Of a stretch of DNA of 64,000 nt, positions 45,428 through 55,522 are shown in pieces; within the stretch, counting starts at the first letter, position 1, and every line of letters starts with the position of its first letter. The translations under genes and the position numbers were made by a program. Source of the stretch: Trebouxia sp. TZW2008 (taxonomy: Eukaryota > Chlorophyta > Trebouxiophyceae > Trebouxiales > Trebouxiaceae); assembly GCA_002118135.1 (NCBI GenBank), contig BDIU01000072.1, positions 1 to 64,000 of the forward strand, read 5' to 3'. The notes under the pieces were generated by a model that saw only the letters and a list, made by a program, of their open reading frames with translations, searched no databases and had not been told where the DNA came from.

Positions 45428-47163
45428 TCAACACAGCTCAGTGAGAGCAGAATGTACACGTGACGAGGGCATTCCTGTGCTGAAATTTCCAGTGCGAACT
45501 TCGTTCTTGATGTAATTCTTTGTGAATTCTCCTTTCACCCCATGCCAGCTTGGAGGCAGCATCTGCTGGGAGGGTGGTTTGGCACCATAGGCGTTGTTGC
45601 TTGTCATGTACACAGGGTGCTCATACTTGCGGCGCCAGCGCCACAGGCTTGCATCTGTGAAACGTTCAGGCATGCCCAGCACACCACTCTTGCCTTGAAT
45701 GTACCTGCATTGTGATACGACTCTTTCCATGAGTTCAATTCTAACTTTTGTGAAAATTGCAGAACATTTTGCACTCGCAATTGTTGCAACACAAACATAA
45801 AGCTACAAGCATGCAATAAGCGACCCTCAGAAAATGCGTATGTAAATGTGTGTTGTGAACCTTGGTTTGAGAATTTGTGTGCAACAGGTCAGCCCTAGGT
45901 GTCCAATCCCTACCTTGCATGGGCTTCAGCAATCATTGTGGCAGCATATGTCTGGTCAAATTCTGCCAAAGCAGCTTGCATGGGCGCATCTGCTGGGCTC
46001 AGTCTGTCAGATGCTGTCAGGGCCTGCAATGAGCATGTGAGTCATCATCAGTCTCACCGAAGCAGCACCAAGTGGACAAGTATATGAGGACACAAGCAGA
46101 CTAAGCCAAGGGAATGCAGTTTGCAGAAGTAGTCAGGCTGCAGCAAGACGGAATGGAATACGCAAGGCTGCTGCAGATCCTTGCATATGACTGTGCACTG
46201 CTGACCTGCGCTTTGGTTTGGGCAGATGCTGCCTGCCCATGCAGCAATTTCCATCGCTGCTGGTAAAAGGTAAAGAAGGCGTCAGCGTACAGATACCCAT
46301 CCAAGCTGCTGACATCAAAGCTGCATTGCACTGGCAGAGCGTACACTTGCTCACTTTCCAGCAACAGCTGCACTGCCTGTGACAGAGACTGCTCCCCTAA
46401 CTGCACCAACTTTGGTACACTAGCAGCTGTGAGCGCAAACAAAGGTGCCATATAGGCAGCTGCACCACCAGCAGCTGTCATGTTTGCGTCTGGCTGCACT
46501 ACATTATTGACCCTTGGGTTGATGGCACTGCCGTCCAACTGCAGCTGCACCTGCTGACCCCCTTGCTGACTAGACAATGTGCAGAAGGCAACCGAGTCCT
46601 TGTTGCGCACAACAGCATGCTGGATGAAGCGCTGCAAGCTGAAGCCAGGCTCACAGAGGCTTGTGCCGTCAATGACAATGAGCATGTCTGCAGGCTGCTG
46701 CACTGCTGCAAAGGCTGTCAGGGCTGCAGTCTGGTTCACTACTGTGATGCTGCCTAGGGGTGCTGTCAAGATCTGTCTGCCACCAAGGAAGCCAGCCTGG
46801 TGAGCCTGTGCTGAGCACTCTGCCCAAGCCTGAAAGGCTGCTTGCCGTCCATTGTCACAGACAACGTAAACCTTCTGCTGCATCGGTCTGAGCCAAGCAC
46901 AACTTTGCAGGCAGTTCAACCAGTAGTCCAACACACAGCTGGATCCCACCGGCAACAGAGCTGGTGATGGCTTTCCTCCAGTGCCTGTATATTGGTTGAT
47001 TAATGTTCGGAATTGCACAGCTGGCCACAGAACAAAGCGTGCAGCTGAGCCTTTCAGGAGACTGGCGCAGGATGTAACTGAGCAAGGAGGCCATACCTGA
47101 GTGTGAACTGGCCCCAAGATGAACTGGCCCATCTGGACACAAAACGACACAAGCCACCTGCAT
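45428..47163 (-). CDS. Nucleotidyltransferase-like domain fused to PIERCE-like (DUF4490) axonemal domain
   Basis: Exons 47097-47163, 46206-46984, 45914-46023 and 45428-45704 join in phases 1, 0 and 2 to exactly 410 residues. The N-terminal part resembles NTP-transferase Rossmann folds: strand VACVVLC, then TGGKPSPALLPVGSSCVLDY, KVYVVCD and MLIVIDGTSL. The classic GGxGTRL loop is degenerate (GASSHSGTGGKP), so activity is doubtful. After a helical linker (AEFDQTYAATMIAEAHAR), residues about 320-410 carry LWRWRRKYEHPVYMTSN, NAYGAKPP, LPPSWHG, FTKNYIK, MPSSRVHSALTEL. This matches the pattern of PIERCE1/2 (C9orf116/C15orf65; Chlamydomonas FAP182), microtubule inner proteins of ciliary doublets. 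The DUF4490 call is from remembered family pattern. The gene would act in flagella. It starts 359 bases from the divergent ICMT gene. Confidence 0.65.
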
Positions 47164-47521
47164 GCAATGTCACGCAATCAGCCGGCGGCGTCAAGCAACT
47201 TGTATGGCTGAGCGTTGCACGAGTTGCTTTTGCAAGCCGGCATGTGCAGTTCACAAAGACGGACCTGCGCCATAGTGAGCTACACAGGCTATGGGACCAA
47301 GTTGAGGCTCCTATAGCCACAACATCCGCGTGCTAAGCCAGTTCTGGTAGGCGAAAATTTGCAAGCGTCCAAGCTTTCGCTGCCTCGCGATCTTCTGAAT
47401 TTATAATCACAAATGCTTCGAAGGAATTAGCTCCGGGACCACCAAGACGCAATTTGACAATGCTGAGCCAGCGCAGCGCTGTCATGCAAGGATGTGACTT
47501 CAGTGTCAAAGAACGCAGGCG
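47164..47521. promoter_or_regulatory. Bidirectional promoter between PIERCE-like and ICMT genes
   Basis: Divergent start codons at 47163 (minus) and 47522 (plus) are separated by 358 bases. Both strands show open frames here, but none has splice support. No TATA-like box is clear. Confidence 0.5.
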
Positions 47522-48947
47522 ATGAGACCTTTCGTCACCTTCATGTCGGCGATAGCTTTCTTTCATGTTTCCGAGTTTTTGCTGGCAACTGTATACATGC
47601 GGAAAGACCTGTCACGGCGCTGTAAGTGCACAATCCTCGTTGTACTCTCAGTCTGGTCAACAGAGACATGTTTCGCTGCTTATATGCGTCTGACGACAAC
47701 CCTCCCTTGCAGCGTGGCTGGTTAGCGAGCCATACTGCCTTGCCATGCTTTTGGCTTGTCTGGAATATTGGCTGGAAATGAGATTTTGCAGCATTGTGAA
47801 GGTCCAGGTAAAGCTTTATTCGTGAACGTAAAGGTCAGACCCACAAATCTTGTCTCCAACACTGTATACAGTCTTCTTCATCACAGTGATGGCCTTGTTC
47901 AGATGGTGAGCAGGGCTGGGCTTGCAGGAGTGGTGACAGGAGAGGTCATCAGAAAGGCAGCAATGGTGACCACAATGTATATTTGTGCCTGCAATCTCAG
48001 TTGCTAGCTCTCTGCATTGCCTGATGCTTCATTCATGCATGTGACTGCAATGCATGTTTGTGCATGCAACTCCAACTGCTAGCTCTGATGCATTGCCTGA
48101 TGCTTTGTTCATGCAGTCGACGGCAATGTATGCTTGTGCCTGCAATTCCAGTTGGTAGCTCCTATGCACTGCCTGATGCTTTGTTTGTGCAGGTGACTGC
48201 CAAGCACAATTTTACACATGATGTCAAGTTTGACAAGCAACAGGGTCATGTGCTGGTCACTCACGGCATATACAGGTGAGCTGTCCAGTTTACTCAACAT
48301 GCTGAAGGTGTTGCTCAAATTCTGGCTCAAGTTAGGTTAAAGATTTCTTCTTGTAACAAGTGCTTTGGTCACCAAGAAATTTGTCCTTATAGCAAATTGA
48401 CCTTACTCAGAGGTATCACTGCAGACAGAATGCAGTGATCACTCCCAATCTCATTGTCCTTACATCAAGAATGTCTTTACATGTTCAGTGTCCTTAGAAT
48501 GGGAAGGCAGGGTCACAGAGACACTCTGATGGGTATTTGCAGGTATTGCCGGCATCCGGGATACTTTGGTTGGTTTGTGTGGGTCATAGGCACTCAGTTA
48601 TTGCTAATGAATCCCCTGTGCCTGACAGGCTTCAGCTATGTGGTAAGCAAGACTGCTGCAATGCCCACGTGGTCGTGTTGCATGCTGGACCCCTGATTGC
48701 AGTTGCTGTGTGGCAATTTCCTGCTTGGTAAGTTAGTGCACCGTGCAATTGCTGCAGCTATTGGCATGTCCAAGCAAAAACTATGCTGGGTGCATCAGAT
48801 CTAGCTCAGAACACCTTCCAACTGCAGGCATGGAACTTCTTTTCGGAGAGAATTGCCATTGAGGAACAGCAACTGCAGCGGTTCTTTGGGGATTCATATA
48901 CCCGATATGCAGCGCAAACACCAACGCTCATTCCTTTCATCAAATAA
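47522..48947 (+). CDS. ICMT: Protein-S-isoprenylcysteine O-methyltransferase
   Basis: ICMT is an ER membrane enzyme that methylates the prenylated C-terminal cysteine of CaaX proteins such as Ras and Rab-type GTPases, using S-adenosylmethionine. Exons 47522-47621, 47713-47807, 47903-47965, 48193-48275, 48543-48642 and 48828-48947 join in phase to 186 residues. Motifs in order: FFHVSEFLLA, SEPYCLAMLLACLEYWLE, GEVIRKAAM, NFTHDVKFDKQQGHVLVTHG, then IYRYCRHPGYFGWFVW (SAM/metal-site region, about 112-124), GTQLLLMNPLC, FFSERIAIEEQQLQRFFGDS and YTRYAAQTPTLIPFIK. Length is near the short eukaryotic forms. Hydrophobic helices are present through the middle. The intron before the fourth exon holds three tandem copies of the acceptor region. 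Confidence 0.92.
47985..48205 (+). repeat. Three tandem copies of an ICMT acceptor region
   Basis: Units at about 47987-48052, 48053-48128 and 48130-48205 share TTGTGC(C/A)TGCAA.TC.A..TG.TAGCTC, then GCA.TGCCTGATGCTT and a (C/T)ATGCA or GTGCAG end followed by TGACTGCA-like exon start. The third is used (exon starts 48193). The second also has a CAG at 48114-48116. The first has ATGCATG instead. Confidence 0.85.
48690..48722 (+). repeat. Possible echo of the last ICMT exon start
   Basis: TTGCAG then GTTGCTGTGTGGCAATTTCC at 48696-48722 parallels CTGCAG then GCATGGAACTTCTTTTC at 48822-48845. The upstream block would encode AVWQF, like the family WRFF motif, but its phase does not fit, so the exon at 48828 is preferred. 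Confidence 0.45.
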
Positions 48948-49655
48948 GCAGCAGTCAGGCACTGTGCGCTGTTCTGCCTTCTAGGCAAATAGCAGCAACC
49001 GCTGTGCATAAGTCATGCCTGTCCTGTCAGGACCTCAACATCTTGACGGCTTTGCATCAACTTGAGACACCACTTCAAGACGTGCTGGACTTCTGGGTGT
49101 CTGCTGGCTGTGCTCAACTGCAGCTTGCCAGGTGTTTGGCAAGCTCAGCAGTGATGCAGAGCGCAACAAGGTCACATTGCAACAGCCTACGAAGGCATCA
49201 ATGCCCACATTATGCGCTGTACCACATTACGAACTTACAAGCCTCATGTGCCAGAACATGAAGCCAGGGTTTCTTGTGCTGCTTCACGCACAGGTGGGTT
49301 ATGGTCAGAAGCATCACACTAGGATGCTCTGCAGTCCCATTTCCAGTTTGCCAGAAAAAAGGAAGTCAGGCAACAAGCATGCAACTTCATGCGCTAAAAC
49401 ATATAGCACGTTTTCCGAGCAATACAACAGCATAAAACCTTATGCTGTGAGCAGTAGCTGGTATAAGATGCCAAGATGGGAATGCATGCTGTGTATTAGC
49501 ATGCTGTGCATGAACATGCTGCTCTCAAGCTACTTCTGAGGCGCCTGTTATGATGCCTGACACTGAACTTTCATTTTGTCTTCTCTTAGATAGACCACTG
49601 CAGAGTTGTTGAAGGAACAGGAGCAACATGCTGCATGCGCGATGAAACTTCAGTT
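48948..49655. other. Convergent intergenic region
   Basis: This lies between the ICMT stop and the stop of the minus-strand gene at 49656. One plus-strand open block (49132-49294, VFGKLSSDAERNKV onward, ending with a donor-like GTGGGT) looks somewhat protein-like but has no supported partner. Confidence 0.45.
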
Positions 49656-50845
49656 CTAGACTTCCTCAATGCTGCCATATGCAGCGTAGTCCTTCCACAG
49701 CTTTGCAAAGTTGTATTTGGTGCCTGCAATCCACTTCATGTTGACCAAATGCTCACACAACAAAGTGTAGATGCCATGCAACCACATACTGTACATGTTG
49801 GCCACACACAGTGTAGTGTGCGTGCCATGCAATGATGTACTGTCAATGATACCTGCACAAGTGTGCTAGTGTACATGCCAGGCACCCACAACATGAGTCA
49901 ATCTTGAATAGCAGACTCACCAGGCGCAGGAGCATTGCGCCTGAATAGGCGATTCAGCATACTTTTGTTTTGCTCAGGGTCGCTTTCCTTTACCCGATGT
50001 CGAGGCAGCGGAGGCTCAGGCTCAAGTGAAACCCTAGATTCTGCAATACAGCACAGCGTGATCATGCACTAGCAATGCAAAAGTATGCAGAGGTTTGAGC
50101 GGAAGTGCAAGTTTAACCCTCATTTGCGTTGACACAGAACAGCTTTCGACAAAATTGTTCTGGAGCAGTTCATTGCTGCTGTGAGCAGCTAGCTGGATTA
50201 TAGAAACCAACCAGGAAGCAGATGATGGATGGTTTGCAGCAACAGTGTTGCAGACCACGTTGCTGAACATTACCCAGTGCAAGTTGCCGCTGAAGCTCCA
50301 GCGCGTATCTCAGGAAGTCTTCCCATTGCTGACCAATTTCTGGCTGAACAGGTGCATTTGCAGCCCCCTGAGCTGGGTGTGCAGGCAGCTGTTGACTACT
50401 GCAGACACATAGACCCCTTCAATGTGTGGTTTGATAAGTACTGCTGGCAGGTGGCAATGGCATGTGGGTGTTAGTCAGACGTCCAAAAAGGACAAGAAAC
50501 CAGCACTTGCCTGGTTGAAAGGCTTGGACCTTGCTCCGTCTCTTGCAGATCTTGTGAGGTGACCTTCTCCCAGTCATTGCTGCAATGCACAAGCAGTTGT
50601 AGTCTTTTACTCAGATGACGGTAAGTGCCTTTGAGTCTGTCACAGTATCATGCGCCTTACCTGCCAGGGCACAGCCTGAGCAGTTGCATCTTTGTCACGC
50701 ATTTTTTGCAATCTGTGCCGTCTTTGGAGACTTCGTACCGGCACTCTCGATGACACACCTCCTTGAACTGACATTCCTGCCTTGCAGCTCTGCAATGCTG
50801 ATACTGCTGTGGGAGCGTGTCCCACCAGGGCCTGGTCGACCCCAT
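49656..50845 (-). CDS. Unknown Cys-rich protein (188 aa), five exons
   Basis: I do not recognise this protein, but the gene model is strong. Exons 50661-50845, 50511-50579, 50274-50398, 49921-50040 and 49656-49723 join with phases 2, 2, 1, 1 and total exactly 189 codons. Residues about 18-57 contain eight cysteines in a pattern including CRAARQEC, CHREC and DCKKC, suggesting a metal site or disulfides. The middle is Gln/Pro-rich. Residues about 110-128 contain WEDFLRYALELQRQLAL. The C-terminus is KYNFAKLWKDYAAYGSIEEV. The second intron uses a GC donor (50505-50510). The start overlaps an opposing plus-strand ORF start inside a CATG palindrome. It is convergent with ICMT. Confidence 0.75.
50505..50510 (-). 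other. GC-AG intron donor in the Cys-rich protein gene
   Basis: The minus-strand exon ends TCAACCAG followed by GCAAGT. Splicing to the acceptor TCTGCAG at 50399-50405 keeps phase 2 and an open frame through three further exons. Confidence 0.7.
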
Positions 50846-51080
50846 GTGCAATCAACAAGCTTTCTCTAAGAAGTTGTTGTACGACGAAGGCGTTTATGTC
50901 ATAGCTATCTGGGCTACTTTAGCATGGCTTGAGAGGCATGCAGCAGCTCAGCAGCAGCAGCGTGATGTCAGAGGGCAAGCGGTAATGCGGCAAAGTCTAC
51001 AGCAACTCAAGAGTAAATGGAGGGCGAGTCCCCCAGTGCAACAGCCACTGGCAAACAGGCTGCTTATTGCGCGAGCATGA
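50844..51080 (+). CDS. Possible 78-residue protein
   Basis: A plus-strand frame from ATG 50844 encodes 78 residues: a hydrophobic block YVIAIWATLAWL (about residues 16-27), then a charged Gln/Arg-rich helix. The opposite strand is not protein-like here. Size and layout resemble small single-pass organelle proteins, but no family is recognised. Its start codon overlaps that of the minus-strand gene, so either the two genes share a tiny divergent promoter within each other's leader, or this frame is 5' UTR. Confidence 0.35.
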   Translation: MCNQQAFSKKLLYDEGVYVIAIWATLAWLERHAAAQQQQRDVRGQAVMRQSLQQLKSKWRASPPVQQPLANRLLIARA

Positions 51081-51754
51081 ACCATCACTCGGCCTCTTGG
51101 AAGCTCGAAGTGCTGACAAAACCATGAGTCATCAAGATATTGAAGGCAGGATTGCACCACCAGCCTGATGACCAACGTTGCGCTTGATGATGAGCATACT
51201 TCGCTGTACAAGCGACATGCTTAAGAAGGGTGCTTGGCAGCGGTGTGACGCTGACTTTGCTGTCATCACAGCATGATCTTTGCATAGAGCGCAGATGATA
51301 GTAAATGAATGGTTGCAGTGGCCACTCAAGCTCAAACTACATGACCGAAAGCCGTTTGCTCAGCGCTTCAAGCAGTAGCTCCTCCTTGGCGATAATAATG
51401 TTTTCAAGGCGATTGACGTGACTGCTCACTGCTGGGCACCACTGCTGGGTGCAGGGTTCTACACCCCCCGCTCTGCCCCGGGGGCAAGGAGCGCCGCAAT
51501 GCACCATGTGTTGTCATTCATGAATGTTTTTGTATTCGTGTTGAGGTTGAAGTGAGCAGTGGAATGAAAATCTGTTTGGTGAATAAACAACAATAAGGAG
51601 CGTGTTCTGACGGGGTACTTTGTGCTGTGACACGCAATGAAACAGTCGACACCCCCTATTTCTCCTAAAAGCCGCCAAAAAGTCGGACAGTACCGTCCAG
51701 TCTATGCGCGTCCGTTCATAACGCTGTAGGTCTGACATGTCCGACTTCTTCCAT

Positions 51755-51832
51755 GCTTCGTTCATTCATTCATTCATTCATTCATTCATTCATTCATTCA
51801 TTCATTCATTCATTCATTCATTCGTTCGTTCC
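51755..51832. repeat. (ATTC)n tetranucleotide microsatellite
   Basis: A run of ATTC units, about 17 copies, bordered by GTTC variants on both sides. It creates an artificial Ser-Phe-Ile-His open frame that should not be called a gene. Confidence 0.97.
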
Positions 51833-52329
51833 GCCGCAGGCACTCACCAGCCCGCTATACCTCAAAAATACTGACTATGCTGTCAGCATATGTATGCGAA
51901 TCAGCCACTTTCATCATGTCATTGAGCCCCACTGATGCATGTTCTAAGATCGCCTGACCGACGGCAGGCACGACCATTTATGGTCGTATGGTCGCTCGTT
52001 CTTTTCAAACAGCTTCACCACAAAATTCTTTTGCAAATCAGCAGTTCTCCTTTATCTCCAATCCTCACAATACTCCAACAGCGCAAGAAGCTGTCGCCAC
52101 GTCCACAACAAAAATGTCAACACCTGTGTGGCGCAACCCGGTTGGTGCCCTCCTCGCATAGAAAATATACTGACGTCACTCGCAATCAACGTGGGCGTTC
52201 AACAATACAGCCTTGATTTGTCTGTACACCAGTGGACAAGCAGTACTCTGTAATCAGACTAATTCAGATGCTTGTTGTGTGTATGAGCTGTTGCAAGTTA
52301 TTGTAGTAAATAATGCAATTGCCAATCTG

Positions 52330-52520
52330 GCCAGTACCCTACGTCCTGCCAGCTAGTATGCTGTACCTTAGTCTATCTGCTAGTATGCTTGAATTGTTAG
52401 CATGCTATTTTCACGAGCTAGCATATACTAGTGCAGTGGGCTGTACCCCATACTAGAGGCCATTTAGAGGTACTAACAAGGTACTTACCAACTGGCATAC
52501 TAGAGGGGTACTTGCACTAG
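52330..52520. repeat. Cluster of CTAGTATG / CATACTAG words
   Basis: GCTAGTATGCT or its reverse (CATACTAG) occurs at about 52352, 52380, 52422 (partial, ATACTAGTG), 52450 and 52496, in both orientations, interleaved with GGTAC(T) words. It looks like subterminal short repeats of a decayed transposable element. Confidence 0.5.
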
Positions 52521-52547
52521 AAATGCAGCATGTAGTACCGTGCTGTA

Positions 52548-52561
52548 GTACCCCCCCCCCA
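52548..52561. repeat. Poly-C run
   Basis: A run of about 12 C residues directly after GTAGTA, at the border of the GC-rich element. Confidence 0.9.
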
Positions 52562-52644
52562 TTTTGTTGTGAACAGAGATCGCAACTTGGCACCGCACAC
52601 GCACTTGTCATTGCCCGTGGGCAGGCCCCGCAAAAAGCCAGCAA

Positions 52645-52690
52645 AAACAAAATCTCGAGGGGGGGCAGCCCCCACGGAATTTTGCCCCTG
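52645..52690. repeat. GC-rich imperfect hairpin
   Basis: AAAAT..CGAGGGGGGGC, then AG, then CCCCCACGGAATTTT forms an inverted repeat with A/T ends and a G/C core. It is unlike anything in the surrounding DNA and could be the end of a small non-autonomous element. Confidence 0.6.
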
Positions 52691-53008
52691 TGGAGGGCAA
52701 ACCCCGACTTTTCAGAGGCCTTGTAGAACCCTGGCTGGGTGCCACTGTACAGCTGTGCCTGCACAATGACACAATTTTACATTCCATGCAGCGCATGCCA
52801 GCACCCTCAGGTGCAGGTCTCATCCCCTTGGCACAAACTCTGTGCGAACTGACCTGGCATTTCGACCGGCCGTGGCTATGCTTCCTTGCAATGGTCACTT
52901 TGATCGCAGCTTACAGACGGACGCCGTTTGTTCCGCCATCTGTGTGCAAAGCATGCATATTTCACTGGTGACTTGCTAGACTTGGGAACACTATAGTGAG
53001 TGCACAGC

Positions 53009-54297
53009 ATGCTGTTGACCTTCCTGGTTCACCAGACGCATGTCTTGACTTCTCAAAAAGCGTCGGTCATCAGCTTGGGCCTGGGGCCCAGTGCCACACC
53101 ATCGAATGTACGTGTACTTAGCTCGCGAATTGTTGCGTCGGCGAAGCAGAGTCCCGCTCTGCCGGCGACAATAGCCCAACTGAGATTAGACCAGCAGGTA
53201 CAGCTTGCCCTATATGACCTGACAGATCACAAGGAAAGATTGCTTACTTAGCAGGATAAGTTGGACTAAGCTGCCTCTACTTTGCAGAAATTTCTCGCTG
53301 AGGCTGCAGAGTCTTACAGAGCTGAGGAGGAGCAGTGGCAGCGCGATGTGCAAGCCGAGGCTGACTCGGCAGCTGAAACACTTCAGCAGGTACAACAAAA
53401 CAGAGCCATGTTGCCTTAGTAGCGCGATTCATATCTGTTTGTAGTGCAACACCTGTATAAGTGACCACAAACAAACCCTCTTTGCTGTGCAGGCCAGGAC
53501 TACACCTGGCAGGAGCATCAAGGTGCAGCAGCTGAAAGGTGCGCAACCTCTGCGCCAGCAACGTCAGCAGTACCTACTACAACGGAGTCAAGAGCGCCAG
53601 CAGCAGCAAAAGCAGGAGCGACAGCAGGAGCAGCAGTGGCATCAAGCAGAGCAGCAGCTGCAGCAGCAACAGCGGCAGCCGATAGGAAACACTGAGCTGG
53701 GCAGAAGCATGCTACAGCAGAAAGTTGGTGGCTTTGCTCAAGTTGTAGACATGATGAACAATCCATCATGGCCTTTGTCTCCTGCAAGTCAGGTATTTCA
53801 ATGAATTGCTGTCTACCTTTCAATGCTGTCTACCGTTGAAACATGCACACTGTGATCATTTGTGATTGGTAGCTTGCTCTTGCATCAAAGTTTGCATCCA
53901 ATCCAACACCGTCAAACTTTGGACCATGCACACTGTGATCATGTATGATTGGCAGCTTGGTCTTGCAGCCAGTATTGTAGTCACACTTGCAGCCACAATC
54001 AAGAAATGTACATGCATGCAGGTACAGGAAGCTGCTGCCCAAGGCGACTATGTCATGGATCAGCACCCGCACATGCAACCTGCACATGACCAATACACAG
54101 ATCATGGTTCTCAAAGCAGCAGTCAATGGCAACATCAAATGACACATGCATCAGAGGCCAGCAGGGAGTCTATTCATACAGATGCTGCCTACGGTGCATC
54201 AAAAGCTGACACAGCCCTCAGTGACCCGCACCTACGGCGCTTGCACAGGGCTGCAACAGCCTGGAAAGCCAAGAAACGGCAGCAGATAGCAGATTGA
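53009..54297 (+). CDS. Gln-rich coiled-coil protein, unknown function (288 aa)
   Basis: Exons 53009-53197, 53288-53389, 53493-53792 and 54022-54297 join in phase 0 throughout to 288 residues. Residues 40-100 are helical and acidic (AEAAESYRAEEEQW, QAEADSAAETLQQ). Residues 115-165 are a Gln/Arg coiled coil (QRSQERQQQQKQERQQEQQW). SMLQQKVGGFAQVVDMMNNP is a conserved-looking patch. The end is basic (RRLHRAATAWKAKKRQQ). No family is recognised. It is convergent with the [2Fe-2S] protein gene. The start ATG at 53009 is the first in the open frame; the leader could be a weak transit peptide. Confidence 0.65.
53838..53972 (+). repeat. Two copies of an intron segment in the coiled-coil gene
   Basis: ATGCACACTGTGATCAT followed by GATTGG.AGCTTG.TCTTGCA occurs at 53841-53884 and 53926-53968, a period of about 85 bases. 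Each copy ends in an acceptor-like TCTTGCA(G). The real acceptor is at 54021. Confidence 0.85.
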
Positions 54298-55522
54298 CAT
54301 TTGCGCAAACTCTCTGCAAATCAGCTCAACTGCCAGTCTTCTGTTCTGCCACTTGCCTGGTTTTGACAGCAGAGGCCCAAGGCATCTTTCCTTTGTACAA
54401 TACCATGCTGCATCACTGTAGATTAAGGCATCCCGTGCAAAATGACACAGCAACTTGTGCCGTGTATAGCTAGTCGACTGACACAAAGGCAAACTTTGGC
54501 AAAGCAGCAATTGGGGAGTGCAGCTTTGAGAAAGTGGACACAAGCAGCAGACTGGCTATGATGAGAGCCTGTCTGCCCTGTCTCTGCAACGATAAAGGCA
54601 ACTGCTGGATGGTGGCAGATGGCGATGCAGAGTGCAATGCTGTGAAGCAGGCTGTGCCGATAGCCAAACACATAGACTGTACATGCAGAGCATCTCATTG
54701 CAGGGCATTGTCACAAAGCAGCTTTGAGCTTGACTTAGCAACAGCAACATGATGTGTGAAGCTCTTGTTGTCCTTGGACCCAAAGCAGATGATGCTCATG
54801 CCATGTACATCGACAGAGGTGCTGAGCTCATGTCAAGATTCACGATATCCTGGTTATGTGCATAACTTGACAAAAAGTCCATTGAAGTGTCAGAATGATA
54901 CCTCAGCTGGGTTTTTGCAACACGTGGTGCATTGTTTGTCGGCCGTTTGATTGTTTGCTGATGTGTACCAGAAGGCATCATTGTGGTTGAAACTAATTGA
55001 CCGTTCGAATTGAACGCAATGTCTCACTGCATGCGCGTGGCTGCGCAGCCACTGCATAAATGCTATGATAGATATGTAACCAGCAGGGAAACATATTCTC
55101 TCAAGGAATATATGTCATGCGTGTTGGAAGAGCATGCACAACAGAGGAAAGCAGAGAGTGCAGAATGCTTGACACATACAAACAGTGGTCTGTTGTACAT
55201 CCATCTGGCACAGACTTGTTTGACAGGCATGCAAAACGGCAACAGCAACATCTGACAGAAACGGATGACATCAATTACCAAGCAGCTGCGAGTCGGTCAT
55301 AGTATACGAACCTGTTCATGTCTTATATGCGCCAAAAGTTCATTCGAATGTGTACAGTACTGCAGCTTCGACACACTTTAACAATGCGGACCACTACTCC
55401 TCATTCACGCATGAAAGGTTTCAGTCAGAACATTAGAATCTGCAGTTGTACATAACATTCATCTAAACCTGTGTCTCACAAAATGATAAAATGAACTGTC
55501 AATGACATTGGATAAAGCTTTA
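54298..55522. other. Convergent intergenic region, no gene seen
   Basis: 1.2 kb between two stop codons. Several frames of 60-90 codons exist on both strands, but none has splice support or a recognisable motif. Confidence 0.55.

Larger units (their letters stand above)
51081..53008. other. Gene-poor repeat-bearing region
   Basis: No supported gene. It holds a tetranucleotide tract, a cluster of CTAGTATG/CATACTAG words (52350-52510), a poly-C run and a GC-rich hairpin, listed separately. Base use and word content differ from the flanking genes, suggesting old mobile DNA. Confidence 0.6.

Noticed and set aside
49004..49300. Plus-strand frames downstream of ICMT (SCQDLNILTALHQLETPLQD and VFGKLSSDAERNKV)
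   Set aside because: They look slightly protein-like, but the two pieces cannot be joined by an intron of plausible length. The only downstream partner overlaps the well-supported minus-strand last exon at 49656-49723.
50229..50474. Plus-strand 81-codon frame over the Cys-rich protein gene
   Set aside because: The minus-strand exon 50274-50398 has exact splice borders and phase continuity with four other exons, so the plus frame is a shadow.
51753..51935. Plus-strand ORF with repeated Ser-Phe-Ile-His
   Set aside because: It is the translation of the ATTC microsatellite.
51935..52216. 93-codon plus-strand ORF in the gene-poor region
   Set aside because: Composition is unlike the real exons, there is no motif, and it has no splice partner.
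55010..55255. 81-codon plus-strand ORF in the 54.3-55.5 kb gap
   Set aside because: No family signal, no transit or membrane feature, isolated; probably chance.
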